Shown: positions 30,692-38,947 of the stretch, piece after piece | How positions within the stretch are numbered: position 1 is the stretch's first letter | Layout of the letters: each line of letters starts with the position of its first letter | Assembly: GCA_046328225.1 (NCBI GenBank) | Contig: JAXLWZ010000006.1 | Location: 1 to 64,000, forward strand | Length of the DNA stretch: 64,000 nucleotides | DNA from: Amarobacillus sp046328225 | GTDB taxonomy: Bacteria > Chloroflexota > Dehalococcoidia > Tepidiformales > Tepidiformaceae | Direction: 5' to 3' | Program-made: the position numbers and the translations under genes | Notes under the pieces: generated by a model | Database searches by the model: none | What the model saw: only the letters and a program-made list of their open reading frames with translations | Told to the model about the DNA's origin: nothing

Positions 30692-32779
30692 ATGAGTAGC
30701 GCTCCCTCCCCGCTCGCACGCCTCGGCCGCTGGTCTCACGGCCACCGCCGCACCGTCGTCATCGCCTGGGCGGTGATGGCGCTCGCCCTCGGCGTCTTCG
30801 CGCCGCGCCTCGAACACGCCCTCTCCGGCGCGATGTGGGAAGTCAACGGCAGCGACTCGCTCGCCGCCCGCCAGGTCATCGATCGCGAGTTCGGCGGCCT
30901 TTCGTCCCAGTCCGCCGCCGTCGTCCTCCAGAGCGCGACGCTCCCCGTCTCCGCTCCGGAGTTCCAGGCCCGCATCGCCGCCGCGAAGGCCGCCATCGCG
31001 GCGGAGCCCGCCTTCGGCCCGGTGGTGGAGCAGCCCGGTCCCGACGGCCGCACCGTCATGCTCCAGGCCGGCGCCCTCGTCGATCCCACCGAGGCCGTTC
31101 GCGCGGCCGAACGGCTGAACGAACCCATCGGCGACCTCAGCGACGGCCAGGTCATGGTCGCACTTACGGGCTCGCCCGCCTTCTGGGGCGACTTCAACGC
31201 CGTGAACAAAGACGGAATGATGAAGGCCGAGCTGCTCACCTGGCCCGTCACCGCCGTCATTCTCGTGCTCGCCTTTGGCACCCTGGCCGCCGCCGGGCTG
31301 CCGCTGCTGCTCGCGGGCGCCGGCCTCGTCTCCGCGATGGGCGTGCTCTACGGCATCACGCGCGTAACCGACCTCAGCATCTGGACGCTCAACTTCGCGA
31401 TGATGTTCGCCATCGCGCTCGGCATCGATTACGCCCTCTTCATCGTCAGCCGCTATCGCGGCGCCCTGCACGCGACTCCCGGCGACCCGGGCACGGCTGC
31501 CGCGGTGACCATGGACACCGCCGGCAAGGCCGTCCTCTTTAGCGGGATCACCGTGCTCATCAGCCTCTCCGCCGTGCTGCTCGTGCCCATCCCGGCGTTC
31601 CGTTCGATGGCCGCGGGCATGATGCTCGCCGTCGCCTTCGTCCTCCTCGCTGCACTGACGCTGCTGCCGGCCGCCCTGGGTGGCTGGATCAACCGGCTCG
31701 CGCTCCCCTGGCACTCCGTGGGCGAACACCGCAGCCCCGCCTGGGAGCGTTTCGCCGCCCGCCTGCAGCCTCGTGCCGCACTCCTCGCCGTGGGCGTGAC
31801 CGCCCTCCTCCTCGGCATGTCCGCGCCGCTCCTCGGCCTCGAAACCGGCATGCCCGGCATCAACGTCCTTCCCAAGTCGAAGCAGGCCCGCGAAGGCTAC
31901 TCCGCCCTCGCCGCGAGCTTCGGCCCCGGCGGTCCCGGGCCAATCCAGGTCATCGTTCCCGCCGGGCAGGATGCGAATCGCGTCGCCGCCGCCATCACGG
32001 GGACCGATGGCATCGCCATGGCCTTTCCGCCGCAGCCGGGTGCCGGCGGCTCCAGCCTGGTCCAGGCCATGGCTACCACCGACCCTTCGAGCCGCGCTTC
32101 GTTCGAACTGATCGGCCGCCTGCGTGACGACCTGCCCACCGGAGTGCTCGTCGGCGGGCCCGTCGCCGAAAACCACGACCTCGATGCCACCCTCAGCGCG
32201 AAGGCGCCGCTCGTCATCGGCACCGTCCTCGTCCTCGGCTTCGTGCTGCTCCTCTTCGCCCTCCAGGCCGTGTTCATCGCGGTCGCGGGCGTGATTTTCA
32301 ACCTGCTGTCGGTGGGCGCTGCCTTTGGGGTGGGTGCGCTGGCCTTCCAGCACGGCTGGCTTGCCGGCCCCATGGGCTTCGAAAGCCAGGGCTACCTCAC
32401 GAGCTGGGCGCCGCTCTTCTTCTTCGCCCTCGTGTTCGCCATCTCGATGGACTACACGGTCTTCCTCCTCGCCTCCGCCCGCGAACACTACGAACGCTCG
32501 CGCGACGGCGCCGAGGCCGTGCGCGGTTCCCTCGCCCACACCGGCCGTCCCATCGTCGCCGCCGCCGGTGTCATGATCGCCGTGTTCTACACCTTTGCCA
32601 TCGCCGGCCCGCTCCCCATGAAGGAGATGGGTATCATCCTGGGCACCGCCGTTGCGGTGGACGCCTTCCTCGTGCGGCTCGTCCTCGTCCCTGCCGTCCT
32701 CTATCTCGCCGGCGACCGTGCCTGGTGGCTCCCTCGCTGGGCCGACCGCATGCTCCCGGACGTCCGCTTCGCCCACTGA
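30692..32779 (+). CDS. MMPL-family RND transporter
   Basis: The 695-residue membrane protein has the MMPL/RND layout: one N-terminal transmembrane helix (residues 21-39), a large extracytoplasmic loop, then several helices (around 185-330), a second loop from about 390 to 505, and a final block of helices to the C terminus. ALGIDYALFIVSRYRGAL and VFAISMDYTVFLLASAREHY are the two conserved Asp-Tyr-x-x-Phe motifs that form the proton relay. Such proteins export lipids, siderophores or drugs. It sits behind an ArsR gene and a degenerate copy of the ArsR operator, suggesting effector-induced export. Confidence 0.9.
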   Translation: MSSAPSPLARLGRWSHGHRRTVVIAWAVMALALGVFAPRLEHALSGAMWEVNGSDSLAARQVIDREFGGLSSQSAAVVLQSATLPVSAPEFQARIAAAKAAIAAEPAFGPVVEQPGPDGRTVMLQAGALVDPTEAVRAAERLNEPIGDLSDGQVMVALTGSPAFWGDFNAVNKDGMMKAELLTWPVTAVILVLAFGTLAAAGLPLLLAGAGLVSAMGVLYGITRVTDLSIWTLNFAMMFAIALGIDYALFIVSRYRGALHATPGDPGTAAAVTMDTAGKAVLFSGITVLISLSAVLLVPIPAFRSMAAGMMLAVAFVLLAALTLLPAALGGWINRLALPWHSVGEHRSPAWERFAARLQPRAALLAVGVTALLLGMSAPLLGLETGMPGINVLPKSKQAREGYSALAASFGPGGPGPIQVIVPAGQDANRVAAAITGTDGIAMAFPPQPGAGGSSLVQAMATTDPSSRASFELIGRLRDDLPTGVLVGGPVAENHDLDATLSAKAPLVIGTVLVLGFVLLLFALQAVFIAVAGVIFNLLSVGAAFGVGALAFQHGWLAGPMGFESQGYLTSWAPLFFFALVFAISMDYTVFLLASAREHYERSRDGAEAVRGSLAHTGRPIVAAAGVMIAVFYTFAIAGPLPMKEMGIILGTAVAVDAFLVRLVLVPAVLYLAGDRAWWLPRWADRMLPDVRFAH

Positions 32780-32838
32780 TTCGTCCCCCGCGGGGCGGCA
32801 GGCACGCCGCCCCGCGCCCCTTCTCCTGGAGGATGCTC

Positions 32839-33129
32839 ATGCTCGCTGAGAGCGATCGCGCGGGAAACTGGTTTGTCGATTTCATGGCTTCCACGGGCGG
32901 GCGTGTCGCCCGGGTAGCGCTTGGTGCGGCGATCATCGGGACTGGCCTGTTCGTGGTGGGTGGCGTGGCCGGGTTGGTGATGGCCGGGTTCGGGCTGGTC
33001 CCGATCGCCGCCGGCGTTGTGAACCTTTGTCCCGTGGCGCCCGCCTGGGGAGGGCCGTTCAATGGTGCGAGGTATTGCCAGGCCCGGCGCCCGCGCTCGC
33101 CCCGGTCCGGCCACGGAGGTACGCCATGA
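32839..33129 (+). CDS. DUF2892-type inner membrane protein (YgaP-like)
   Basis: The 96-residue product has a soluble N-terminal stretch of about 25 residues, then ARVALGAAIIGTGLFVVGGV and AGLVMAGFGLVPIAAGVVN, two transmembrane helices with small residues, followed by a Cys (NLCPVAPAWGG) as in the DUF2892/YgaP membrane domain. The start at 32839 has GGAGG six bases upstream; the ATG at 32833 would be too close. DUF2892 usually accompanies rhodanese or sulfur-carrier genes, as it does here. Its stop overlaps the next gene as ATGA. Confidence 0.78.
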   Translation: MLAESDRAGNWFVDFMASTGGRVARVALGAAIIGTGLFVVGGVAGLVMAGFGLVPIAAGVVNLCPVAPAWGGPFNGARYCQARRPRSPRSGHGGTP

Positions 33130-34451
33130 TCATCCGCCAGTTCCTCGCGAGCGCCCTCGGCGATGCCTCCTACCTGGTCGTCTCGGGCGAAAGCGCCGCC
33201 GTCGTCGACCCCCAGCGCGACGTGCGCCCCTACCTCGAAGCAGCGGCCGAACTGGGCACGACCATCCGCTTCGTCTTCGAAACCCACGTCCACAACGACT
33301 ACATCTCCGGCGGCCGCGAACTCGCCGCGCTCGGCGCCGAAATCGTCGCGCCCGCCGGCAGCCAGCTCGAATTCCCGCACCGCGCCGTGGGCGACGGGGA
33401 TGCCGTCCGCGTGGGCAACGCCACCCTGCGCGCCGTCGCCGCACCCGGGCACACCTACGAACACACCGCCTACCTCGCCATCGACGAGGACGGCGCCACC
33501 CGCGGCGCGTTCACCGGCGGCGCCCTCCTCATGGCCGCGGCCGGCCGCAGCGACCTCCTCGGGCCGGACCACGAAGAGGAGCTGACCCGCCTCCAATGGG
33601 AGACCGGCCACCGGCTCGCCGCCATGCTCACGGGCGATGCCGAGATCCTCCCCACGCACGGCGCGGGGTCGTTTTGCAGCTCGTCCGGCACCGGCATGGA
33701 GCGCCGTGCTGCCCTCGATGTCGAACGCGCGCGCAATCCCGTGCTCGTCTCCCCCAGCTTCGAGGTCTTTCGTGCGCTCCATCTCGGCACGCGGCCGCCC
33801 ATCCCGGGCTACTACCGGCACATGGCGCCCGTGAACCGCCAGGGTCCGCGCGTCTACGGCGAACCTCCTCGGCCCGCGCCGCTCACGCCAGACACGCTCG
33901 AACACCTCCTCCGCGAAGGCGTGCCGGTGGTCGATATCCGCCCGCGCGCCGGCTTCGCCGCAGGCCACATCCCGGGCACCCTCAGCATCGAAGCCAGCGA
34001 CGCCATGCTCGCGTACGTGGGCTGGCTGCTCCCCTTCGACAGCCCCATGGCGCTCGTCTCCACCGCCACCACGGACGCCGACGAGGCCACTATCGACCTC
34101 TTCCGCATCGGCTACGAACAGGTGCGCGGCGCCATGCCCTTCGACCTCTGGACCGGTCCCACGGGCGCCGTCCCCGTCGCCACCATCGCCGAGGCGCGTG
34201 CCACCATTGCCCGCAACGCCGCCACCGTCATCGACGTCCGTTACGCCCACGAGCAAGAGCAGCTTCCCCTCCCGGGGGCCCTTCGCCGCCCTATCGACCA
34301 ACTGCCCGAGTGGATCGACGGTGTCGCCCGTGAGCCCACGCTCGTTGTCTGCGCCAGCGGCCAGCGCGCCTCCACGGTGGCGAGCTTCCTCCAGGCGCGG
34401 GGCCTACCCGTGACCGCCGTCATCGATGGCGGCGCCGCCGACCTCATCTGA
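33126..34451 (+). CDS. persulfide dioxygenase-like MBL-fold protein fused to two rhodanese domains
   Basis: The 441-residue protein starts with a metallo-beta-lactamase fold (residues 1-240) carrying THVHNDYISGGRELA (His54, His56, Asp58) and further metal ligands (PGHTYEH, then TGGALLMA). Two rhodanese domains follow: the first (about 265-355) lacks an active Cys (its loop is VSTATTDA), the second (about 365-441) has CASGQRAS with catalytic Cys409. This is the ETHE1/CstB-type architecture that oxidises glutathione or CoA persulfide and moves sulfane sulfur. The genes on both sides (DUF2892, DUF302, OsmC) support a sulfide or persulfide detoxification operon. Confidence 0.9.
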   Translation: MIIRQFLASALGDASYLVVSGESAAVVDPQRDVRPYLEAAAELGTTIRFVFETHVHNDYISGGRELAALGAEIVAPAGSQLEFPHRAVGDGDAVRVGNATLRAVAAPGHTYEHTAYLAIDEDGATRGAFTGGALLMAAAGRSDLLGPDHEEELTRLQWETGHRLAAMLTGDAEILPTHGAGSFCSSSGTGMERRAALDVERARNPVLVSPSFEVFRALHLGTRPPIPGYYRHMAPVNRQGPRVYGEPPRPAPLTPDTLEHLLREGVPVVDIRPRAGFAAGHIPGTLSIEASDAMLAYVGWLLPFDSPMALVSTATTDADEATIDLFRIGYEQVRGAMPFDLWTGPTGAVPVATIAEARATIARNAATVIDVRYAHEQEQLPLPGALRRPIDQLPEWIDGVAREPTLVVCASGQRASTVASFLQARGLPVTAVIDGGAADLI

Positions 34452-34473
34452 CGCCGTACAAAGGAGAGACACG

Positions 34474-34872
34474 ATGGAACCCGTCATCAGCTATCGCATC
34501 GAAGCACCGCTCGCCGAGGCCGAGGCTGCCGTCCGGGCAGCCCTCCAGGCCGAGGGCTTCGGCATCCTCACCGAGGTCGATGTCACCGCCACGCTCCGTG
34601 CGAAGCTCGGCATCGAAACGAAGCCGTATCGCATCCTCGGCGCCTGCAACCCGGGCATCGCGCACCGCGCCATGAGCGCCGACCCCCACGTCGGCGCCTT
34701 CCTCCCCTGTGGCCTCGCCATCTACGAAGAGCCCGCGGGCGTGACCACCGTCGTGCTCCAGGACCCGGGGATGATCGCGGCCGCCTTCACCGCCGATGGC
34801 CTGGCCGAAGCCGCCACCGAGGCCCGCGACCGGCTCGTTCGCGCGCTCGCGACCGTCGCCGCGCCCGCCTGA
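34474..34872 (+). CDS. DUF302-domain protein
   Basis: The 132-residue protein matches DUF302: VISYRIEAPLAEAEAAVRAA, then GFGILTEVDVTATLRAKLG and YRILGACNPGIAHRAMSADP, with a conserved Cys in the ILGACNP segment. The family fold is known but its activity is not; it occurs repeatedly beside sulfur-oxidation and rhodanese genes. AAGGAGAG lies upstream of the ATG. It follows the persulfide dioxygenase by 22 bases and precedes the OsmC gene. Confidence 0.88.
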   Translation: MEPVISYRIEAPLAEAEAAVRAALQAEGFGILTEVDVTATLRAKLGIETKPYRILGACNPGIAHRAMSADPHVGAFLPCGLAIYEEPAGVTTVVLQDPGMIAAAFTADGLAEAATEARDRLVRALATVAAPA

Positions 34873-34901
34873 CCCCAAGAGGAGCATCACAGGAGCCACC
34901 G

Positions 34902-35318
34902 ATGAACGAACGCGAACTCACCAACCTCGCCGAAGGCAACGGCTACCGCATCCAGGTCACCGGCAGGGACCACGCATGGGTGCTGGATGAGGCCGTGGCC
35001 AAGGGCGGCACGAACGCCGGCCCCTCGCCCGTCGAATCCTTCCTCGGCGCGCTCCTCTCCTGCCTGACCATGTCGTTCCAGTTTTCGGCGCGCCGCAAGA
35101 ACGTCGCCGTCGAACGCATCGAGGGCTGGATCGCCGCGAACGAGACGAAGTACATCGAGCGCATCGCCATCGAACTCCAGGTCTGGAGCCCCGCCGCCGA
35201 GGACGAGGTCCGCGCGCTTCTGCCCTTCGCCGAACGCGGCTGCTTTGTGAAGAACACCCTCAAGCCCGAGATCGAGCTCTCCATCGAGCTGGTGGTGAAC
35301 CCCGGGGAAAGCGCCTAG
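34902..35318 (+). CDS. OsmC-family peroxiredoxin-like protein
   Basis: The 138-residue product has the OsmC/Ohr fold: GGTNAGPSPVESFLGALLSC with Cys54 and FAERGCFVKN with Cys114, the two cysteines that reduce organic hydroperoxides or, in some members, handle polysulfides. It is the last gene of the DUF2892-persulfide dioxygenase-DUF302 operon, where it would remove peroxides or sulfane sulfur. GAGGAG and AGGAG lie upstream of the ATG. Confidence 0.9.
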   Translation: MNERELTNLAEGNGYRIQVTGRDHAWVLDEAVAKGGTNAGPSPVESFLGALLSCLTMSFQFSARRKNVAVERIEGWIAANETKYIERIAIELQVWSPAAEDEVRALLPFAERGCFVKNTLKPEIELSIELVVNPGESA

Positions 35319-35411
35319 CCCGGCCACGGCCGAACGGCCGCGTCTCATACCCCCGATTGGCGGCGGTTTTCGGCGCCGCACCCGCCTACGCTCGATCGCG
35401 GAGGTAAGGGA

Positions 35412-36464
35412 GTGACACGACTGGTGCGTGGAGCGACGCGCTGGTTGGGCTTTGCCGCGCTCGCTGTCGCGGCCAGCCTGGCCATGGGCGCCTGTTCAGG
35501 GGGCGGCGATGATGTCGCGGCGACGGTCCCGGCCGCGGCCCGCCCGCTCGATTCCACGGGCATCATCGCCTACGTCGATAGCGATGGCTGCATCGCGCGC
35601 GTCACGCCCGCGGGCGAATCCGCCGGCCAGCCGTACTGCCCGTCCACCAGCTACGGCGTGTCCTACATTTCCTGGCTCGATGCCGACACCATCGCCTACA
35701 ACACCCCCGAAGTGCAGCGCACCGGCTGGCGCAAGGTCGACTTCCGCCGCAACGTCGATGAGCCCCTCGCCGTCCTCGAATCGCCTCGCGTGCTCATCTA
35801 CGGCCAGCCCCAGGTCTACTCCATGGACGGCGAACAGCTCGGCGTCGGCGATGCGGGCGAGGTCTACCGCGTCGAGGACACGGGCAACGTCGTCATCTTC
35901 ACTCCGCCGAAGAGCGAGGCCGGCGACTTCACCCGCATCGCCACCTGGGCCCCGGACGCGAAATGGGTGCTCCTTGAGCGCGGCTCCGGCAAGGCGCTCT
36001 GGGCCGTGAAGCGCGATGGCACCGGCCTTCGCCAGGTCGCTAAGGAGAGCCGCGGCCTCGTCTCCTGGTTCATGCCTACGGCCGGCGTCCTCCCCCATCC
36101 CGACCTCACCTGTGCCCTCCCCACGGAGAGCACCTACCTCTGCCGCGTCGCTCCGCGCACGCCCATCGATGCCGGGATCGTCGACCCCGTGGAGACCGGC
36201 GGATGGCTGAACATCTCCTGGTCCCCGTGCCCCGGTGTCACCGGGTACGAGCTCTGGATCATGCCCGCCGGCTCCGAGACGCCCATCGTCACGAAGCTTT
36301 CCGGCGGCACGGCCTACCACGCCGAGCTCAGCACCTTCGCCAACAACATGGCCGGCACCTGGCACTGGAAGGTCCGCACCTACATCGGCACCGCGCCCGG
36401 CGGTTGGAGCGAAGAGCGCACCTTCACCGTCGGGCCCGCCGCCCGTGCCGCCGCCATCCCTTGA
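35412..36464 (+). CDS. predicted lipoprotein with beta-propeller-like and fibronectin-like parts
   Basis: The 350-residue protein starts at a GTG and has a lipoprotein signal peptide with the lipobox LAMGAC (Cys28), followed by a Gly/Asp-rich linker. Residues 45-220 carry several repeats ending in strands such as IIAYVDSDGCIARVTPAGES and ATWAPDAKWVLLERGSGKAL, as in WD40-like/TolB-type propellers. From about 250 a fibronectin III-like domain follows (LNISWSPCPGVTGYELWIMP, then GTWHWKVRTYIGTAPGGWSE). The role is unknown; it is probably cell-surface anchored. It stands between the OsmC operon and a MaoC pair. Confidence 0.78.
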   Translation: MTRLVRGATRWLGFAALAVAASLAMGACSGGGDDVAATVPAAARPLDSTGIIAYVDSDGCIARVTPAGESAGQPYCPSTSYGVSYISWLDADTIAYNTPEVQRTGWRKVDFRRNVDEPLAVLESPRVLIYGQPQVYSMDGEQLGVGDAGEVYRVEDTGNVVIFTPPKSEAGDFTRIATWAPDAKWVLLERGSGKALWAVKRDGTGLRQVAKESRGLVSWFMPTAGVLPHPDLTCALPTESTYLCRVAPRTPIDAGIVDPVETGGWLNISWSPCPGVTGYELWIMPAGSETPIVTKLSGGTAYHAELSTFANNMAGTWHWKVRTYIGTAPGGWSEERTFTVGPAARAAAIP

Positions 36465-36489
36465 GTTTGTCCCGCGAAGCGGCCGAAGG

Positions 36490-36495
36490 TAGGCT
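36490..36495 (+). promoter_or_regulatory. -10 box eight bases before the second MaoC pair
   Basis: TAGGCT lies eight bases before the ATG at 36504, with no ribosome binding site in between. A GTG at 36498 is the alternative start. Confidence 0.35.
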
Positions 36496-36503
36496 TCGTG
36501 CCA

Positions 36504-36956
36504 ATGGCAGACCAATCACTCCTCACCGATGAGATCCGCGCCCTCGTGGGCCAGGCGACCGAATCCCGCGAGGCCGTCGTCAGCGAAGAGGCCGTGCGCC
36601 GCGCCGTCGGCGTCTACGGCGGCGAAGTGCCCTCCCTCAAGGAAGGCGGCATCGTCCCCGGTTTCGTCCTCACCGGCCTCATGCCCGAAGGCGACAACAT
36701 CCGCATCCCGAACCTCCTTCCCAAGTCCGTGCTCGTGTCGAACGAGTTCGCCATCGAACGGCCCCTCGTCCTCGGCGAGCGGCTGATGGCCCGCTCCCGC
36801 ATCGCCGATATCAGCGAGCGCCTCGGCGGCCAGTTCGGCCACGGGCTGTACGTCCGCAGCGAGCAGGAGTTCCGCGGCCTCGATGGCGAAATCGTCGGGC
36901 GCACCGCGAGCACCCTCATGCACTACGACCCCGCCGGCGCGGAGGAACGGCGATGA
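36504..36956 (+). CDS. MaoC-type hot-dog protein, N-terminal dehydratase half
   Basis: This 150-residue hot-dog protein (FAS1-like dehydratase side of a MaoC pair) shows TGLMPEGDNIRIPNLLPKSV and SNEFAIERPLVLGERLMARS near its middle, then a QEFRGLDGEIVGRTASTLMH strand. It overlaps the next MaoC gene by 4 bases (GATGACC), so the two are made together. It would form the non-catalytic half of a heteromeric enoyl-CoA hydratase. Confidence 0.75.
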   Translation: MADQSLLTDEIRALVGQATESREAVVSEEAVRRAVGVYGGEVPSLKEGGIVPGFVLTGLMPEGDNIRIPNLLPKSVLVSNEFAIERPLVLGERLMARSRIADISERLGGQFGHGLYVRSEQEFRGLDGEIVGRTASTLMHYDPAGAEERR

Positions 36957-37375
36957 CCGTCGACCTCGCGACCCTCAAGGAAGGCGACGAGATCCCCGTC
37001 AGCGAAATGACGCCCGGCGCCGACCACGTCCGCAACTACTTCGGCAATTCCAAGACCGCGCCCCCCTTCTTCTTCTCCGAAGAGGCGGCGAAGGCCCAGG
37101 GCATGCCCGGCATGCTCGTGCCCGGGCCGCTCAAGGTGGGCATCCTCTATGGCGCCGTCGAACGCTGGCTCGGCGATGCCGGTTACGTGCGTGCCATTCG
37201 CGCCGCCCACCGCCGCCCGGATGTCCAGGGCCGCACCATCCAGATCGGTGGCACCGTGGCCCGCGTCTACGAAGAAGACGGCAAGCGCCGCGCCGACCTC
37301 GAGCTCTTCATCGTGAACCAGGACGGGCAGCCTTCCGTTCGCGGCTTCGGCACCGTCGAGTTCTGGGACCGCTGA
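36953..37375 (+). CDS. MaoC-type hot-dog hydratase subunit
   Basis: The 140-residue product starts TVDLATLKEGDEIPVSEMTP, the usual opening of MaoC hydratase subunits, and continues FFFSEEAAKAQGMPGMLVPG and PLKVGILYGAVERWLGDAGY. The catalytic-type Asp and His seen in the first pair are less clear here, so the activity could lie in either subunit. It overlaps the preceding MaoC gene and ends before an 11-bp stem terminator. Confidence 0.75.
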   Translation: MTVDLATLKEGDEIPVSEMTPGADHVRNYFGNSKTAPPFFFSEEAAKAQGMPGMLVPGPLKVGILYGAVERWLGDAGYVRAIRAAHRRPDVQGRTIQIGGTVARVYEEDGKRRADLELFIVNQDGQPSVRGFGTVEFWDR

Positions 37376-37397
37376 CCGCCGCACCCGATGCCACGCA

Positions 37398-37424
37398 AGA
37401 GGCCCGGCAATTCGCCGGGCCTCT
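37398..37424. terminator. bidirectional hairpin terminator
   Basis: AGAGGCCCGGC (37398-37408) pairs with GCCGGGCCTCT (37414-37424), 11 bp, loop AATTC, between the MaoC pair and the convergent amidohydrolase gene; suitable for both directions. Confidence 0.65.
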
Positions 37425-37430
37425 CGCGTT

Positions 37431-38852
37431 TCAGGCCCCCGAGACGGCCCGCTCCAGCAGTGGCTGCGGCGCGTAGATCACACCATCCTTGATGACGGTG
37501 CCGATGGAGCGCGTCGCGTGGATGTCCTCGAGCGGGTCATTGGTCAGGATGAGCATGTCTGCGCGCCTGCCCACGGCAATGCTGCCGATCTCGTCTGCCT
37601 TCCGTAGCACGCCGGCCGCGCCGTGCGTCGCGAGCCGCAGCACGTCCGCCGCCGGGATCCCGGCCTCGACGAGCAGCGCCAGCTCGCGATGCAGCGAAAA
37701 GCCCGGCACCTGGTTCGGCGCCGCCCCCACGTCGGTGCTGGGCACGACGGTCCCGCCGGCCTCGAACACCATGCGCAGGAACTCCAGCTGGTTGGCACGG
37801 GCACGCAGCCCGGTCTCCGCGTCGGCGCCCTCAAGCGACATGGGCGGCGGCAGCGGGTTCCCGGCCTTCTCGGCTTCTTCACGAAGCCGCCGCATCTGCT
37901 CCATCTGCGCCGCGCGCCGGTCCGCGAGCCCCTTCGGCGTGTACTTCAGGCCCGGCTCCTCCAGCGCCTCGCGCGTCGCCATCCCCCCCGTGATGAGCAC
38001 CGTCGTTGGGCTCAGCGCCACATCCCGGCTCACCAGCAGCTCCACGAATCGGTGCACGTAGTCCGCCTCCAGGTCCGCGTTTGCCCAGCCCGCGTTGAGC
38101 CACGTCCAGTAGTTCGGGATGAAGCCGTTCCCCTCCTCGCGCGGGTGCCGGTACTCCGGCGGCACGACGTCCTGGTAGATGGTCGCGTGGACATGCTCGA
38201 GGCAGTTGATGCCCGCCTCGATCGCCTCCGAGGCCCACGTGCGCGAAAGGTGCCCTGTGACCGGCAGCCGCCCGCCAATCCGTTCGATGAACAGCCGCAC
38301 CAGGTCCGGCCGAAGGCCCGCGTAGAGCTTGAATCCGTCAACGCCGCGCTCCGTCAGCTCGTCCACGGCGCGTTCGGCCGTCGCCGCGTCGGGGATGAGC
38401 CAGGTGAGGCTGTCGGCTTCCGTCCCGCCACGGGGCGCGAGCGCTCCCGCCGCCCGCCCGAAGATCGCCGGGATGCCGTCGAGCAGCGGCCCGTAGGTGA
38501 AGACGCGCGGCCCCACCTTCTCGCCCGCGTTGATCGCATCGCGCAGCGGCACCAGGTTCGCGGGCGCGCCGCCGACATCCCGCACGCTCGTCACACCCGT
38601 CCCGAGCCACGCCGGCAGCGCGTCCTCGCCCCCGCTCAGCTCCACATGCACGTGCATGTCGATGAGCCCGGGAATGACGAACCGCCCCGTCGCGTCTATG
38701 ACCTCCGACCCCTCCGGGGCCGGCAGCTGGCTCGCGGGCGCCACTGCCGCGATGCGCCCGGCTTCCACCAGCACGCTCGTCGCCGGCTGTGGCGGGCTGC
38801 CCGTCCCATCGAACACGGTCGCGTTGCGAATGAGGAGCGGTCGGTCGTTCAT
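37431..38852 (-). CDS. amidohydrolase-family metal-dependent hydrolase
   Basis: The 473-residue product is an amidohydrolase: a beta-sandwich start with VIDATGRFVIPGLIDMHVHV (metal ligands HxH), FKLYAGLRPDLVRLF, GHLSRTWASEAIEAGINCLE with EHVHA, and TDVGAAPNQVPGFSLHREL with the C-terminal metal Asp, ending SIAVGRRADMLILTNDPLED. It resembles imidazolonepropionase- and prolidase-like enzymes; substrate unknown. The start at 38852 (MNDRPLL) has GAGG four bases upstream. An upstream frame to 38921 has no homology. It is divergent from the SDR gene. Confidence 0.85.
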   Translation of the reverse strand: MNDRPLLIRNATVFDGTGSPPQPATSVLVEAGRIAAVAPASQLPAPEGSEVIDATGRFVIPGLIDMHVHVELSGGEDALPAWLGTGVTSVRDVGGAPANLVPLRDAINAGEKVGPRVFTYGPLLDGIPAIFGRAAGALAPRGGTEADSLTWLIPDAATAERAVDELTERGVDGFKLYAGLRPDLVRLFIERIGGRLPVTGHLSRTWASEAIEAGINCLEHVHATIYQDVVPPEYRHPREEGNGFIPNYWTWLNAGWANADLEADYVHRFVELLVSRDVALSPTTVLITGGMATREALEEPGLKYTPKGLADRRAAQMEQMRRLREEAEKAGNPLPPPMSLEGADAETGLRARANQLEFLRMVFEAGGTVVPSTDVGAAPNQVPGFSLHRELALLVEAGIPAADVLRLATHGAAGVLRKADEIGSIAVGRRADMLILTNDPLEDIHATRSIGTVIKDGVIYAPQPLLERAVSGA

Positions 38853-38933
38853 GGGGCCTCGTGGGTGCGAAAGTGGGCGGAGTGTAGCCGGTTTCGCCCA
38901 CCGCTGGCACCGGCGCCCCACGCGCCGTCCGCC

Positions 38934-38939
38934 TATGAT
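38934..38939 (+). promoter_or_regulatory. -10 box eight bases before the SDR gene
   Basis: TATGAT ends eight bases before the ATG at 38948 and no ribosome binding site lies between, a leaderless layout. Confidence 0.45.
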
Positions 38940-38947
38940 GGCGAGCC

